From positions 434,001-498,000 of the forward strand of contig CAJQUW010000533.1 in NCBI GenBank assembly GCA_907163375.1: a DNA stretch of 64,000 nucleotides. Reading direction: 5' to 3'. A program made the translations under genes and the position numbers. The notes beneath the pieces are model-generated. The model was given only the letters and a program-made list of their open reading frames with translations. It searched no databases and was not told where the DNA came from. This DNA comes from Prostheceraeus crozeri. Taxonomy: Eukaryota > Platyhelminthes > Polycladida > Euryleptidae. This document shows, in pieces, positions 23,955 through 37,201 of the stretch (position 1 is the stretch's first letter; each line of letters opens with the position of its first letter).

Positions 23955-25968
23955 ATGTCTTCGAACAAGTTCTTCGAAGTAGACAAAAAAACTCTGCAGC
24001 AGCACATTTCTGCTGCTCGTGTATCTTTTGTTCCGCCACCGAAGTCATTAACCAGTAGTAGTGCCAATCTTGATTCGAGGATAAAGGCCGTGCAAGTGGA
24101 CATATCACCGGTTGCCGAGAACTCACGAGACGACAAGAAACCATTGTTGGCCCCTTTCCTTTATTGTGATGCCTGTAAGAAATTGTTTCTTTGGTTTAAG
24201 AAGACAAGAGGACTGTGAGTCAACCAGAGTGGGGTCAGTGCAATAAAGCGCCATCTCGAGAAAAACTGCGCACCGGCGACGTCGACGTCCAATCAACTCA
24301 CCATTCACCGAAGTTTTCAGTGTGCTCCAACAACAAGCAAGCCTCCTCTTCCGAAAGAAGCAAAAGAACAATGGCAGCAGCATGTAGTGAAGCTTGTTTG
24401 TGCCCATCCGACTGAGTCCATCAACGCCATGGCTCAAATTGCATCTTCTTGCGCAAACTTCGCTTCTTCGGTAACGCACAGAAACAACAAGATCAATGAC
24501 TATTCCATCGGACTAACTTACATTTCATCGGGGTTAATGACTGAGGGAGAGCAATCCCATGCGAAGTTGCAACATCATTTTAGAAACAGTCTCAACGATC
24601 CGGATGCTGGTGTATCATGCATGATTGATTTTTGGTCTGGAAGACATGAACATCGACTTTCCTATTTTGCTATTGTTGCTTGTGGACTCGATAAAGATTG
24701 GCGTTGGTTCAGTTATCCACTTTAGATTTGTGATTTGGATGATGTACCACACGACGCTTCGTTCACTTACAAAATTCTCGAAGAATGCATTAAGTCACCG
24801 GATGATGAAAAACAGGGTGAGCTCTCTCAACCCATCTTTATAGTTAGTGACAACGAACCGAAAATGGTCGCAGCGTTCGACGGCTGTTATCCAACGACGC
24901 TGAACTTGGGTGGTAGAATTGGTTGTACCGAACATGCCTTGTCGACTTGTGTCAAAGACGTTTTCGAGAAGTCTCCACCAGAATTACTAAGTGGCATGCT
25001 GTCTAATCTGACTTCTGTGGAATTTTTCTATAATGTACGCGACCAAAATGCGAAGCGACTGAAGCGTGCTATTCCTGATAAAAGCACGACTCGCCCATGA
25101 CGCTTTCAACATTCTCGACTTCGATCTGCGGTGGACAACTACACTGTATTTCTGTCAGAAGAAGACTGTCATGTATCTGACAATTTGCCACCTTTACCTT
25201 CACTGAAATCTCTGTTGGATATTATGGAAGCCGTCAAGTGCTTCTTTGACAGAGTTGAGGTTGATGAGCCAACTTCTCATCTATCTTACCTGAACTATCT
25301 TACTTTGGATATTCACTTGCTCCAAATGCAGATTAGTGAAGAAGTGCCTGCCATCGCTCGGGAGACTTGCTGCCTTCTACGAAACCAGATGAGAAAGAAG
25401 CTGTGGCCATATTGTGGTTCATCATTTGTCGGCAACACGGCTTTGGATATGGTGAAAACTCTTAGATATTCCAGCAAAAAGACCCGAGAATTGCAGGTGT
25501 TCATGAATGAATGGGAGCAGGAGATGCAAGGATTCAAATCGAGTGTTGTGAACTATTTGAATCAGCTGCTTGATTCAATGCATATATCTGATATCCCCAC
25601 GGACAAAGTCAGTGATAACCAGGAACGTGAGCCCTCGACATCCAGCGATCCGTTTGAGACATTGTTTGCTCCACGCCCAAAGCGCATGAAGACTTCGCTT
25701 CATGAACAACTTGAAACAGAAATGTTGCTTTTTGAGACCATTCGTGTGGCCTCCAGACATCCGACCAAGGATTTTTGGAAAGAGAAAGGACCACAAATGA
25801 GACTTTTGTCAAATTCTTTATTCCACCCCAGTGTTATCGGCTTCTGTAGAAAGACTATTCAGCGAGGGGGGGATTCTCTTATCAAAGCTTCGAAAAAGGC
25901 TCAAGGCTGACAAGCTCAGCGCTATGATTTACACAAAATATGCTTGTAAGTTAGAGACTGTATTATAA
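23955..25968 (+). pseudogene. hAT transposase, decayed (copy 4)
   Basis: About 670 codons. Order: BED-type zinc finger (YCDACKKL ... SAIKRHLEKNC); core with MIDFWSGRHEHRLSYFAIV (first catalytic Asp), IFIVSDNEPKMVAAF (second Asp) and GCTEHAL (C-x2-H); long helical insert; then the late Glu in SASVERLFSEGG and the dimerisation end LRKRLKADKLSAMIYTKYAC. Breaks seen: a frame change near 24205 inside the zinc finger, in-frame stops at 24723-24725 and 25098-25100, and a frame change near 25820 just before the late Glu. This protein is a conventional hAT transposase, distinct from the type in copies 1-3; no long coiled-coil tail is present. It cannot make active enzyme as it stands. Confidence 0.82.
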
Positions 25969-26032
25969 TTCAGTTCCTAGGTTTGCATGAACATTTGTTA
26001 TTCATTTGATATACAAGTATTTCATAACAACG

Positions 26033-26330
26033 TTTGTTAATCCATCGACATTTTTCTAGAGCATCAGCTATTCTCTTGATAGCCTTCATTGCCGCATGGT
26101 AGCGTTTTGCGTTTGTTAATCCATTGATATTTTACTTCAGTATCTGCTATTCTCATGATTGTTTTTATACCCGCATTTTGTTTGTTAATCCATTGATATT
26201 TTCTTGAGTATTTGCTTTTGCCTTGATGGTTTTCAAAGTGACGCTTGTTAATACATCGATGGTCTTCATTTGGCATCACGCGGGTCTCAAAGTAACGGCT
26301 GTTAGTCTATTGATAATTTATTGAAGATCT
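26033..26330 (+). repeat. imperfect tandem repeat, units about 62-76 bp
   Basis: The motif gtttgttaatccat(c/t)gata recurs at about 26033, 26109, 26183, 26245 (variant gcttgttaatacatcgat) and 26307 (variant ctgttagtctattgata). The spacers share ctgctattctc(a/t)tgat. It lies in the 3' untranslated part of hAT copy 4; a further stray copy, aacgtttgtcaatcc, is at about 26463. Confidence 0.65.
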
Positions 26331-27184
26331 GCTATTCTTAGATTGTAGTACTGTCATTCGTAGGCCTTTATACATAATAGGGCCTACATTGGAGAGTTTT
26401 ATAATATGTAGCTTTCATCAATCGATTGATATTTTTTAATGTTTGATGCCATTTTAGCAGCAACGTTTGTCAATCCTTGGACAAATTTTCAATGAACGCT
26501 TGTTTCTCGAATATAAATTTGTCTTGTTGCATTTGTGGCTTTATCATCAAAGTTAGATAGAATTGGAATTACACCGCACCTAAATACATGGGATGCGAGC
26601 GAGCGTATTATCACATATTCATAAATCAGTTGTTGTTTTCTGTTAATAAGTCATAGAAATATGCGTAGGCGAAGTATTGACTTCATTGCTTGTATACAGG
26701 CACTGTACTTGTATTGTAGACTTAAATATGATCTTGCGATGAGCTAGAAGTTTGCCATGTTCATCACAAGTACGGCACCGCATGAAGTGAATCAGAGTGA
26801 ATAGAAATGCGAATATGTGTATGTATAGGCCTATATGTAATCGAAGACTATTTCGATGAAGTCGTCTTTATTGATTGACTAATCCCTGAAACAAAATGAT
26901 AGATATTTTTGATAATTAGTAAAAACTTGCAATTTTTGGAAATTACAAAATAAGATAGATTGATATGCCAATGCTTTTTCATCCAAAAGATAGGTCAACT
27001 AAAAGCGCTTAATCTCATCAGTTCAATTACGAAAATCCGTTAATCGACTTGTAGTCCGAAAGAAGAGAACCATTAACTGTATATAGGAAGAGTAATGAGC
27101 CATGGGAATTCTGATGGGAAATACTGAAAAATCCCGTGGGAATGGGAATTCAAAATCAATGCCCACGGCAAGCCTAGTAGATTC

Positions 27185-30100
27185 TATGTCCTTAGACTGT
27201 TACATTCCTGTCATCTCCACTTATGCGCAGTATCATATTATGTATTTTCAATTATTGAGGCTACTATTTAAACCAAAGATTGGAATATTACATTGTCTTT
27301 GATTTAAGCAGTGCAACGGATTGTTGGAAAATTCTTGATCACCGATCTCCACTTAAGTTTTAGTTGAGAATTCAGCATAACAACTTACTTGTTATACGAG
27401 TTACGGTTTTTGAATTCTGCATGATTAGAAATAAATCAGAGTAAAGTAATAATTGAAATAGCTGAATTGTACAATAGTGCTTAACCCTGAATGATCCAAA
27501 AGGTCAGCAAATTGTTAAACAGGGTTTGCATGTGCATGAATAATAAGTTCTGTAAACATACGTATGATTGATTAACCAGTTAGTTTTTGTTGGTTAACTG
27601 GCTAAACATATTTTCCGCTGTCATCCCTGGAATATCATTCAATGTATTTACACAGTTAAAGCTATTTGATCAAGCGTGAAATTTTAATTCCTCCACCGCA
27701 ACGCCTAGTTAACGGTCGAGCTTTCAATATATTCACAAATTGTGATTGGACAAACAATTATCATATTTTGCATAACCAAGATTCACTCAAAAGTCCTATT
27801 CAGATTAAAGGCGTATGACTGACTATTCATTAGCTAATGTGATGGAATTCTCACTGATACAGCTAGGGATATCGGCCTACATACTGCATTAATGTTCGTA
27901 CACAACGGCCGGATGAAATTATCATTTACCAAAGTGGAGTCCTAAGGTAAATAATGATGAGTCAATTCAGATCCTTTCGACATCACATACGCAAATCTGA
28001 CAAATAGGTACATGCACAGTACATACATTGCAAGATGAATGCTTTGTTTTCAATGAAACGTAATTCAAGTGCACGAATACCTTGCAATTTGACAAAAGCT
28101 GAATAGCATCAGTACTGTAGTTTAAATTTTCAAACATACTTAGTGGAAAATGTGTGCTTCACTATTGATGTATACTGTTAAGGTCTCTTGGGTAGTGAGT
28201 CTGAACTTGTGGCTGTACTCAAGAATGTTCTAGATCTTGGATATGTCTAGGACTATTGTTGGGCCCTCCTACGTGTGTGAAGTCAGCGGAAAAATTTCTT
28301 AGTTGCGCTGGTCACAAATACTGGTATATGCTTCATTTTTCATATCATGGCAGTTTTAACCAGAAATGTTGGTAGTTCGATTTTACTGAGAAATTCGTAA
28401 AATTAAAAAATGGTACCGCTATCTTCACGGTCAGACATCAGAAAAAATAAAATTCGGATTTCCGTTTAAAAGCTTCATTGGTATGAAAAAGGAAGCACAT
28501 AATTGTGATCAGCACAACAAATTGGATCAGGCAGTGACAAAACAGAAATTGATTTGCTGTGCCTATCTGTGAGACTATAAAAATTGGTTCCGCTTGATGG
28601 TTCCCCTAACTTCGCACACGTGATCCAACCTTGCAACCGATCGCAAATTGAATGATATCATCAAAAATAAATTGTCATCGTTTTTAAATTCAAATCAGCC
28701 ATTGCATAGTTCAATACTTTAAAGCAACGTAGACCAGCCCGCAGCAAACGGATAAAGTTCAACCTTCAAGGCTTCAAAACCACGCTTCGATAATACGTTT
28801 TACGCTCTGTTATAAACATGATGCTACCTAAACTACATGGGTGTATTTAAGCTGTGTATTCAAAGATATTTTTTCATAATCGTGGTATTAAGCATGTCTT
28901 TATAATAATGATAGTAAATCTTTATGGTCCATACAAAAAGCGGTTATAAAGGCACACGTTATTTTTCGGACATTCAGGTACACGAACAAAGCTTTACAAA
29001 AAGGAATTTCTATGCAGTGCTGCATGTAATTGTGCTATTAAGTGCGTCTCGCACCATACGAGGATATCTCTGATAACAAATGAGAAAGACGGTTAGTACG
29101 GTTCATTTACATTACCGGCGATTTTCATTGCTAGCTCAATACATGATTGGTCATTGAGACACTCCTAAATTTTTTCGCCGAATAATTTAACTGAACGTTG
29201 AACAGGATTGTGCAGCTGCTGAAATTTCAGAATATACACGTATTATCAGTTTGTGTCGCGAATAATAGGCAAATTTTAAAATATGATTAGATCCCAGCAG
29301 TTGATGAATATGAGATAGGCTACTTGATGGGCACCTTGACGGTCTATTCATAATTGAACCAGTAATCCATGGTTTGCCGTAGAACAGAATCGGATTGGAT
29401 CATCGTCAATTCTCTGATCGACACGCATCTCCAGTTTGATGGTATATATTGTCTAAAAATCCTTTTTAAATGCTTAATGTGAAATTAACCCAAGCGTTTC
29501 AAAGAGCATTCCATCTTGAAAGATTTCTTCTTTCACTTTTTCTTGCATTACAGATGAATAAATCTCTCAACTTCTGACAGCAGTGTAAACCATTAATGTT
29601 AATCGATCTTGTGTGGTGACCTTAACTTTTGAAATACCGGTACCACCAAGTCGAGACATTGCTAGTTATACACGTGATCATCACGGAATATTCGAACAAT
29701 GCAGAGGAAATTTATGGGTGAGTGATCTTGCATTTACGCGTGGAATTAGCAGCGGAACGCAATTGTGTGTCTTGGCGGATTTCGGCCGCCGACCTGTGGC
29801 AATCTAGATCATCGCTGTACCATCATTATCGGTACGCAGCAAACCTAGGTTCGTGATTTCATGTAGAAACCGTTGAAAGTCAGAATTTCTCTTCGAAGGT
29901 ATTGAATTTCTCTCACTAAGGTCCTTGAAAATCAAAAGAGACCAACGTTTGTTGAGGTTTGGATTTACCCAACATCGAAATCTATAAAAATAATCGACAA
30001 ACTTATTATGTTGTTTGAAGAACACCATCAGCAGTGATCACAGCAGCTGTAGCATTCCTCGAACTGTTTGAAGAGATATTCGACATATGCTATTCAGCAC

Positions 30101-30295
30101 ATGCAATCGTAATGTTGACTTTTGAAAGTAGTGTCTTGTTGAAATGCATATTTTCAAAAATAGTGGAGTAACAACTTAAGACTTTTGTGATGGGATATTT
30201 CTCATGGGTTATGTAGAAGATTTTAGGACTCATCGATAGGTATCATGAACATGTGTGTTTAATTTACTGGAAAATAAATTGCTTGAGAAACTGAA
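27185..30295. other. intergenic, no gene recognised
   Basis: No frame with family features. A small stem (atcatttacc ... ggtaaataatgat) is visible at 27924-27963. The short frames at 29613-29807 (+) and 29804-30028 (-) look like chance. Confidence 0.4.
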
Positions 30296-30601
30296 GATGA
30301 AATGAGAGCCAAAGCTACAATATATTACATTTTTTTTATTCACACAATATTTCGGCTGTCACAGTCAGCTTCAGAGGAGCAAAGGCTTACTTATGCGGTG
30401 GGAATCGCTTTTGCAGTGCTATGATCCTTACATGTATTGCCAAATTTGCCGAAGACTTCTAAAATTTCTGAAAATCATGCGAACTAAGATTTTGTAAGCT
30501 TTTGCTCCCTGAAGCTGGCTGTAACAGCCGAATTATTGTGTGAATAAAAAGAAGAATATAAAAGTTAATAACATATATTGCCGGTTGGCTCTCATTTCAT
30601 C
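30296..30601. mobile_element. 306-bp foldback element with TTTCGGCTG arms
   Basis: Perfect 17-bp inverted ends GATGAAATGAGAGCCAA / TTGGCTCTCATTTCATC. Further in, the left arm ttcacacaatatttcggctg, then cagtcagcttcag, is mirrored on the right by ctgaagctggctg, then acagccgaattattgtgtgaa. A single diverged arm recurs at 40510-40605. Motifs of the type TTTCGGCTG-n-CAGCC-n-CTTCA are often met at the ends of Penelope-like or composite elements, but this assignment is a guess. No target-site duplication was seen. Confidence 0.6.
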
Positions 30602-31668
30602 ATTATAATCAACTATGCTGCTAAAATGTAGTTTCATTCTGCTTGAGAAATTAATTCATCGGGTTGTCATCTAGGAAATATGGTGTGCGATAAAGTCTTA
30701 TGACAGTGCAAATTACACTGTCTCTATCTCATTTGAAACAATAATTACAATGTTCGAAATTACGCCTTTTGTTTTCTATTGAGCTGTATACATGTATGTA
30801 GGGGAGAATGGGGCACATCAGTGCAAAAAAGTGAAAAATCTAATTTTTTGACTCTTGTACGACACTAGAAATTCGTTTGCTGCTTCTGAAATGTCGGATA
30901 TTGTGGATGTTTTTCATAATGAAAACTTCAGGTTGAGTAGCTTAACTAACTCCATCTAAGTTTCCATAAACAAAATCATGGGGGAACTCATCTTTTGTAT
31001 TGATGTTTTATATGAACATCATTAGGGTAGAAATTTCTTAAACTTCTCGAATTCGAATTTGGAATTTCTTTGCATTGTAACTTGAACGGGTTGGCCAAAA
31101 CCGACAGGAGATGGTTTGCCTCAAATGCGGTCTTGATGCCATACATTTCAGGAAGATTTAGTCATTGAAGCATCAAAAGTTGAAGCTCCCTATTTCCTCG
31201 ACAATAAATAGTCCGAAGGGGTCTTGCTAGGATTATTCTCATCATAGACAGATTTCTCTATAATAATTTTTGTCGGGTCAGAATTTTATTACCGAATTAG
31301 TACTTGGCGCTAACTTGAATTGGCTTCGCAGACAGTCAGTTTTATGAGAAGTTGAGTAACTGTCTTTATGCTGAACGCAAGACTGAGAGTCGGAGTATTT
31401 CGAACGATGTGAGGCTCCGATTCCGCACTACTTCTATTTTTTCTAAAATCAATCATTTTCAAAACGATCGATCTTTGTGCATTCCATTTCAATGAAAGTA
31501 TTACACAACAAAAACTGGTTTCTCAATAAATTAGGAAGCTCATGCTCTTATTAAGTGCAAGCGGCAGGCATACATGTTTTTGAAGTCGACTTATTAAGTG
31601 GAAACATTAATTGTGAGGACACTTCAAAGTTCTTTTTGAGGTCCTCAATGCCAATTTTTCCTACTGTT
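30602..31668. other. intergenic, no gene recognised
   Basis: Contains an isolated ggggagaatggggcacat motif near 30802, often seen in dispersed animal repeats. No supported coding sequence. Confidence 0.4.
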
Positions 31669-31670
31669 TA

Positions 31671-33882
31671 CCGTATTTCCTCTATTAAGAGCCCTACCTC
31701 TATTAAGCGCCCCTCTCTAATAAGAGCCTCTATCCAAATTGAAGAAGTTAATAAGCGCCCCCTCTCTATTTAGGGCCCCAAAACATGACGGTGTAGAGTA
31801 TTAAATAGCGATAAAATGGCATTATATATCGTCCAAGAAGATAACTACCGGTATTTGTAACAATTTCTCAATTCAACGTGCCCCAAAACATGACAAAGTG
31901 CAGTACCGGTATATAGAATATCAAATAAGATAGCATATACAACATCAAAAAGTCACTATTTCGAGCAGTTTCTCAATTCGATGTGCTCCATCAGAAGATC
32001 TATCAAGCTGTTTAACTATCCTTCGTTGTGGCAGGGATGAATTCGCCTCCACCTGAGTGCGCGTACGTGTCTTCATGCAGTCATTAACAATAGCTTACGC
32101 TCTCACGTACAAGGCCGTTATGAATTTAAAGAAATTGAGAACTTTTACTGTGGAAGATAAACCTCGTGCGATCGATACTGCCAAACTCAAATCGAAACAT
32201 ACTGCAGCTCGAGTCCATCAAGTCTGCCCGAAAAGAATACGAGAGTGGTGTAAGCAGGAGAACCAACTAAGATCGGTAGTCAACAAGAAGAAAGTAAAGC
32301 GACTATCAGGTGGCGGGAGACCACTTAAGTGCCAACATGTGGAAAATGAATTGATCAAGTGGATTCAAAATCAATGAAAACAAAGTTTGCTTGTAGGTCG
32401 AATGATGGTCCAAAAGAAAGCACAGGCTCTGTTCGAACAGACAGACAATGCAGAAAAAGACGGAACGTTTGTGGCCAGTAATGGATGGCTGGAAAAATTT
32501 ATGGCTAGAAACCATCTGAGCCTCCGTAAAAGGACAACGATTGCACAGAAAACTCCTGAGGATATCTCCAATAAGACTATCAGCTACTTATTGTTTGTGG
32601 AGGGTCTTAGAAGAAATTGTGCATATTCTAATTCATCAATTGGTGCTGCTGACGAGACGGCGGTCTGGATCGAGCCAACTGAAGACCACACGATCGACCA
32701 GGTTGGGAGTAAGACAGTGAGTCTGCTCAGTACCGGTAACCATAAAGCCAAATTTACTGTTCTTCTCGCAGCAATGGGAGATGGAAAGAAAGTCACCCCA
32801 TTCATCGTCATTAAATGAAAGAAAGTCCCTGCAGAATTGAAGGATTTCAAAAATGCGGTGATTAGAACAAGTGATAATGGATGGATGAACGAAGCGCTGA
32901 CATTGGAGTGGTTGACCAAGTGCTGGGGAAGTTTAGCATTCGGCCGCCGACTTCTGGCATGGGATTCCTTCCGCTGTCACAAGACACCAGCGGTCAAGGC
33001 GGCATTCAGCAAAATGAGAACGGACATGGCCATGATTCCGGGCGGATGTACAGGCATCTCCAGGCACCAGACGTATCATGGAATAAGCCGTTTAAAGCTG
33101 CATATGTGAAGTTATACGAAGATTGGCTCTGTGTTACGGGATCATCAAAAGAAAATTGAACAAAGACTGGAAATGCTCGAGCTCTCAGCAAGCTGCTAGT
33201 GTGTCAATGGGTGGTGGACGCATGGCGAAGCATCTCAAAGGAGATTATTCAAAAGTCGTTCAGAGTGTGTGGATTGACGACTAAACTCGACGGATCCCAG
33301 GACGAGGAGATTGTGGCGGTCAGAGAATTGGGAATTCTTAATCAACTGAAAACAGCGCGTGAGTCGACAGTACCTTATGACATCGAAGAAGATGTGAGCT
33401 GCAGTGACGATAGTGTAATCGCAGACTTGGACGCTGAGAGTGAACCTGAATCTGTATAACTGATGACGTTAGTTTGTTTGTATGTCTGAGTTTCTGCCAT
33501 ATTGTTTTGAATTAAAGGTTTTTCATTAGCTGAAAATTTATCTTTTCATTTTCTTTGATTTACACGTTAAAGACTGTATAGAGGACATAAGAGTAGTTAT
33601 AGATTAGTGTTGGTGGATACTGCATTTAAAATAATGTAAATAGAAAACAAAATAGGTGTTGTTATTTTATATTCATGTCAGTTTATCAAATTATTCTATA
33701 CATGCAGTATTTATTATACAGTATATGAAAGGCAGAATGTTTGGTAGAAAAAGTAGGTCTTCATTAATTAGGAAAATATATTAAGGCCCCACCTCTTATT
33801 ATAGCCCCTCTCTTATTAGAGCCCCCCTTAAAAACCTAGTTTGTAAATAAGCGCCCCGGGGCTCTTAATAGAGGAAATACGG
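31671..33882 (+). mobile_element. pogo/Tigger DNA transposon, full length, decayed
   Basis: The ends begin CCGTATTTCCTCTATTAAGA and are inverted without mismatch for at least 20 bp. TA dinucleotides flank both ends (31669-31670 and 33883-33884), as required for pogo-type insertion. Subterminal ctctattaagcgcccc, ctctaataagagcc and aataagcgcccc copies occur at both ends (31682-31778 and 33786-33876). 2.2 kb, with the transposase on the plus strand. Confidence 0.9.
32120..33459 (+). pseudogene. pogo/Tigger transposase, decayed
   Basis: Begins with a psq-like helix-turn-helix (RTFTVEDKPRAIDTAK, KRIREWCKQE) and then a CENP-B-like region (ASNGWLEKFMARNHLSLRKRT). The DDE/D core follows: first Asp in AADETAVW (codon at about 32651), second in LAWDSFRCHK (about 32963), third in LQAPDVSWNKPF (about 33070). 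An acidic C-terminal end follows (EEDVSCSDDSV). Breaks: in-frame stops at 32375-32377, 32816-32818 and 33157-33159, and one frame change near 33045 just before the third Asp. The family's three catalytic residues are still present, but no active enzyme can be made. Confidence 0.85.
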
Positions 33883-33884
33883 TA

Positions 33885-36355
33885 TTTTCCGTGATTTTCT
33901 ATTTGTCCAGCTTCGAGCCCTGTTGCAAATGGATTGCAATTTTTGCGAAATTTTAAGATAAAAACGAGCTTGGGAGAAATTACTATTCTATAGTTTACTG
34001 GGTGTTCAAATCTCAATAGTGTGGTAGTTGTCCACCTATTTAACACTCCCTGTTTTACTCCCTAAAGTACTCCCCGTTTTGTAAATTAGAGTTTCACAAA
34101 TAAATAGAAAATACGAGACCTTTCACAATTGAGGACGGAAAGATATCTGTGGAAACTACATCCATGGATTCCTTAATAGTAGTGGCATATAAGTGGCTTA
34201 AAAGCATTCTTTGCTTTATCCCGCGTGAATCCGTCATCTTGATGACGTACTCTTCCGTACAATTCATCAAAAATCTTTCGAAGTTTATGAAGTTGAAGAG
34301 AAACTCCAGGAGACTGATGTCGCAGAACACTTTTATAAAAAAATTGCAATTCGGAGCTGAGCACAGTTAGGCGTCGTCAAGCCTTCACATACGCGAAGTA
34401 TAAAATGTGACTAAGGAAAGGAAGGCATGTAAACGTATATCTTATCGACTTTTCGTCTTATAATTCCTCATGAAGTTAAAGCTTTCAACCGTAATGTGTT
34501 GTAGAACGGGAACATTGTTTATTTATTTTGCTTGTTCCTCCCTTTGATTTGGCCACTGACCAACAGGCTGTAGGTTTCAATGTTCATCACTTGGTCAGAG
34601 GTTCTCTCTGTTTCGCGATAACGCACAGGTTTGAGGGAAAATCTGCTTCTCCAAAAGTGACCCTTCTTCCGTATAGCCGCGATGAGGGAAATTTCACAGT
34701 TTCCCATCCCGGCCACTACTATAAAGGAATCCATGCTACATCTCTGGGACGGATTGGAGAATAACTTACAAACTTGATTGTCCTGTTGATACCAGTTGCA
34801 TTATCATGGCAGCTGTCCAAGGATTTAAAACTCATCTGAATTCTACAGTTAATCTATCATGCTTTGTTATAGAAGCTCCCCACAGACATGGTGTCATGTG
34901 TTGAGAGTATAAGAACCCGATAAGTGTAGTAGCCAGTTGCGGTTTCATTCTCGGCGGGTCTCTACCAATACAGGACATAGATGAAGAGTTCAAATGAATC
35001 TTCAAATTCAAGTCTTCGGAAAAGAAATGAATTGAAGACATTCCACACCAAAATTTATGGCTCTAGATGTTTGTCTTTGATCCTGTCTTACAAGAGTTAG
35101 AACTTAGAATTAGTTTTTAACCAGGTTAGAACTCGCAGACGCGCAGATTTATAAAAACCTTCATAGGTTGAAAGAAATAAATAAAATGCACTCCCTGTGA
35201 TTTATCCTTAAAAAAAGTTTATTGCTAAAATACAAGCCAACAAGATGTACTAGAACCATCTAGAACAAGATGTAACTAGAAGTCAACAAGTATGTAAAAG
35301 CCTTAGGGCGTGTGCATCATTCTGTGAAACTCATTTTAGGCCTCGCTCTCTGCAGAAACTCATTCTGACTGCCGAACTACTCCTCCCCCAGTTCCGGCAT
35401 CGCTGTACACATGCTTAGTGGCAGAATTATCCATAGAATGGGTCACTAGAATTACTGATTAAATGCAATTTGAAAAGTGGATTGAAAGGATTTCTTAAAA
35501 ACATGGTCACGGATAAATTTGGCTCCCAGGTAAAGACTAGGCACCAAACAGATGCCTATGAGCATCTGTAGGGGTGGGAATGTCTAGTCATTCTTGCTCA
35601 TTCCGCTATTCTAAGAAGCCAACAAGTACACAAAGTCCATAATATGTGGTAGATTTTCAGCTGCAGAAGGACAGGTCCTTTGTCATTCGTTGTCTTTCGT
35701 GACATCTGCTCAAGATGACGCATTCTCTCCATCATTGCCTCTAGACACGTAACTTAGCGTGGCAGCGATCTGTATATGCCACGCGTTTGCAGGAGCAAGA
35801 TGCGGGACCCTTGTCACGATGACTTCAATAAATTTAATGAGCGGCTCTTCAATTTTAGGAGGAGAATTGTCTGAGACGTTAATAATGTAATTGCTATGTA
35901 ACAAACCATCGGTACTTACCGGTATATGGACAGAGCCATGGCTTCTGTCAGTATGCGGAGAATAACAAAATACTGAACCGTTGGGTAGTAGAGAAACTCT
36001 AATTGAATTTGGAGATTAACCACACATGGAGCGCATTATTATATTTCTTCTGTGAAAGATGCCTTGGCTCACTGTAAATAATTCAAAAGGGAATGCCAAT
36101 CAGGCTTATATTAGTATAATAAGAAATTATTTCCAATTAATTTCTGCTTTCTTCACGAAGCTATCTTCAACTCTAGCATCTTCAACAGCCAAACATCAAC
36201 TTCAAATGTGAAATGGACACCTGAAAGACTTTCTATTCGACTGATTTCTGTTATCTTTTCACTAGTAATCATTTTGCATTTGAATTATATATAAGATTTA
36301 TTTGTTAATGATAAGATCACTAAGATTCTGCCGCGAGACTGATTCATAAAATTCC
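33885..36355. other. intergenic, no gene recognised
   Basis: Short frames at 34094-34370 and 34519-34764 overlap on both strands and show no domain. Nothing else supported. Confidence 0.4.
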
Positions 36356-36592
36356 TTGTCGAAACCATATTGCTTCAACTTTAAGAGGACTAAAATGGCT
36401 ACCGGTGTTCGACATTTAAGATCTTCATTTGATGACTTGCGATTAAATATTCCAGTATTCAAAGGTCAATTCTCGGCTGGCAGAGCGCTTACCTCACAAG
36501 CTTCTCTTTGGTGGAATGACTTGCCACATGGATTGCGATCGACCAAACCCTTTTCCCGGTTTAAATGTTTTTTGAAGAAACATTTACTTTAA
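36356..36592 (+). mobile_element. 3' end of a LINE (CR1/L2-like)
   Basis: The frame ends with the typical close of a non-LTR reverse transcriptase: GRALTSQASLWWNDLPHGLR, then KPFSRFKCFLKKHLL and a stop. Only the last 70 or so codons are present, so the copy is strongly 5'-truncated. The 3' untranslated part probably runs on to about 36700. Confidence 0.6.
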
Positions 36593-37201
36593 TTGATTGA
36601 TCACATTTGCTTTGTATAATTTTACATTGATTTGCTGCGCCAAATATGCCACTTATTAGTATTTTAGAAGACAGAAATTAATAGGAAATAATATGTTATT
36701 ATACTAATTTAAGCTTACTTGACATTCCCTTACGTTTGAATTATATTTTTCTAAAATGCACCTCCAAATGTGCGAGTTCTAGCTCCACGGACGCCTATTT
36801 ATTGGAAAATTACAGCAGATATACGTGTATGTCATCAGCTGCAAGGTGTCAAACGTCTTCTTCAGACTATTAGGCATATTCATCCCATAATCACAAACTT
36901 ACTGTACATGTTGCAAGAAATCAGCAAGGATTATCAAAAATCAATTTTATTTCAAAGAATTCACTAAATAATACAAGCAAGAAATTATTGATTTTTAATG
37001 GAATAAGACTTGCTGCTGTTTTAATTTTACTTAAGCTTTCGCCATAGCCGACCTTGTCAAAATTACCTGCAAGTAGATATTGTATATGTTAATAACATAG
37101 TAATAAATACAAATTTTTCAAATATATAGATTTTAAAATATCATATAGACATTTTTTTAAATTGTTCAGGTCTGAGGACATCTCTCTATTTCAAAACATA
37201 A

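Larger units (their letters stand above)
23220..27176 (+). mobile_element. hAT DNA transposon with decayed transposase (hAT copy 4)
   Basis: Left end CAGGCTTGCCGTGGG and right end CCCACGGCAAGCCTA are inverted with only the last base changed. They are flanked by a perfect 8-bp duplication GTAGATTC (23212-23219 and 27177-27184). Both ends carry GTGGGAATGGGAATT and related ATGGGAATT copies in the same orientation (23229-23300 and about 27102-27151). About 3.96 kb. A decayed transposase lies at 23955-25968 and an imperfect tandem repeat follows it at about 26033-26330. Confidence 0.9.

Noticed and set aside
24123-24479. 118-codon minus-strand frame
   Set aside because: Antisense to the decayed hAT copy 4 transposase.
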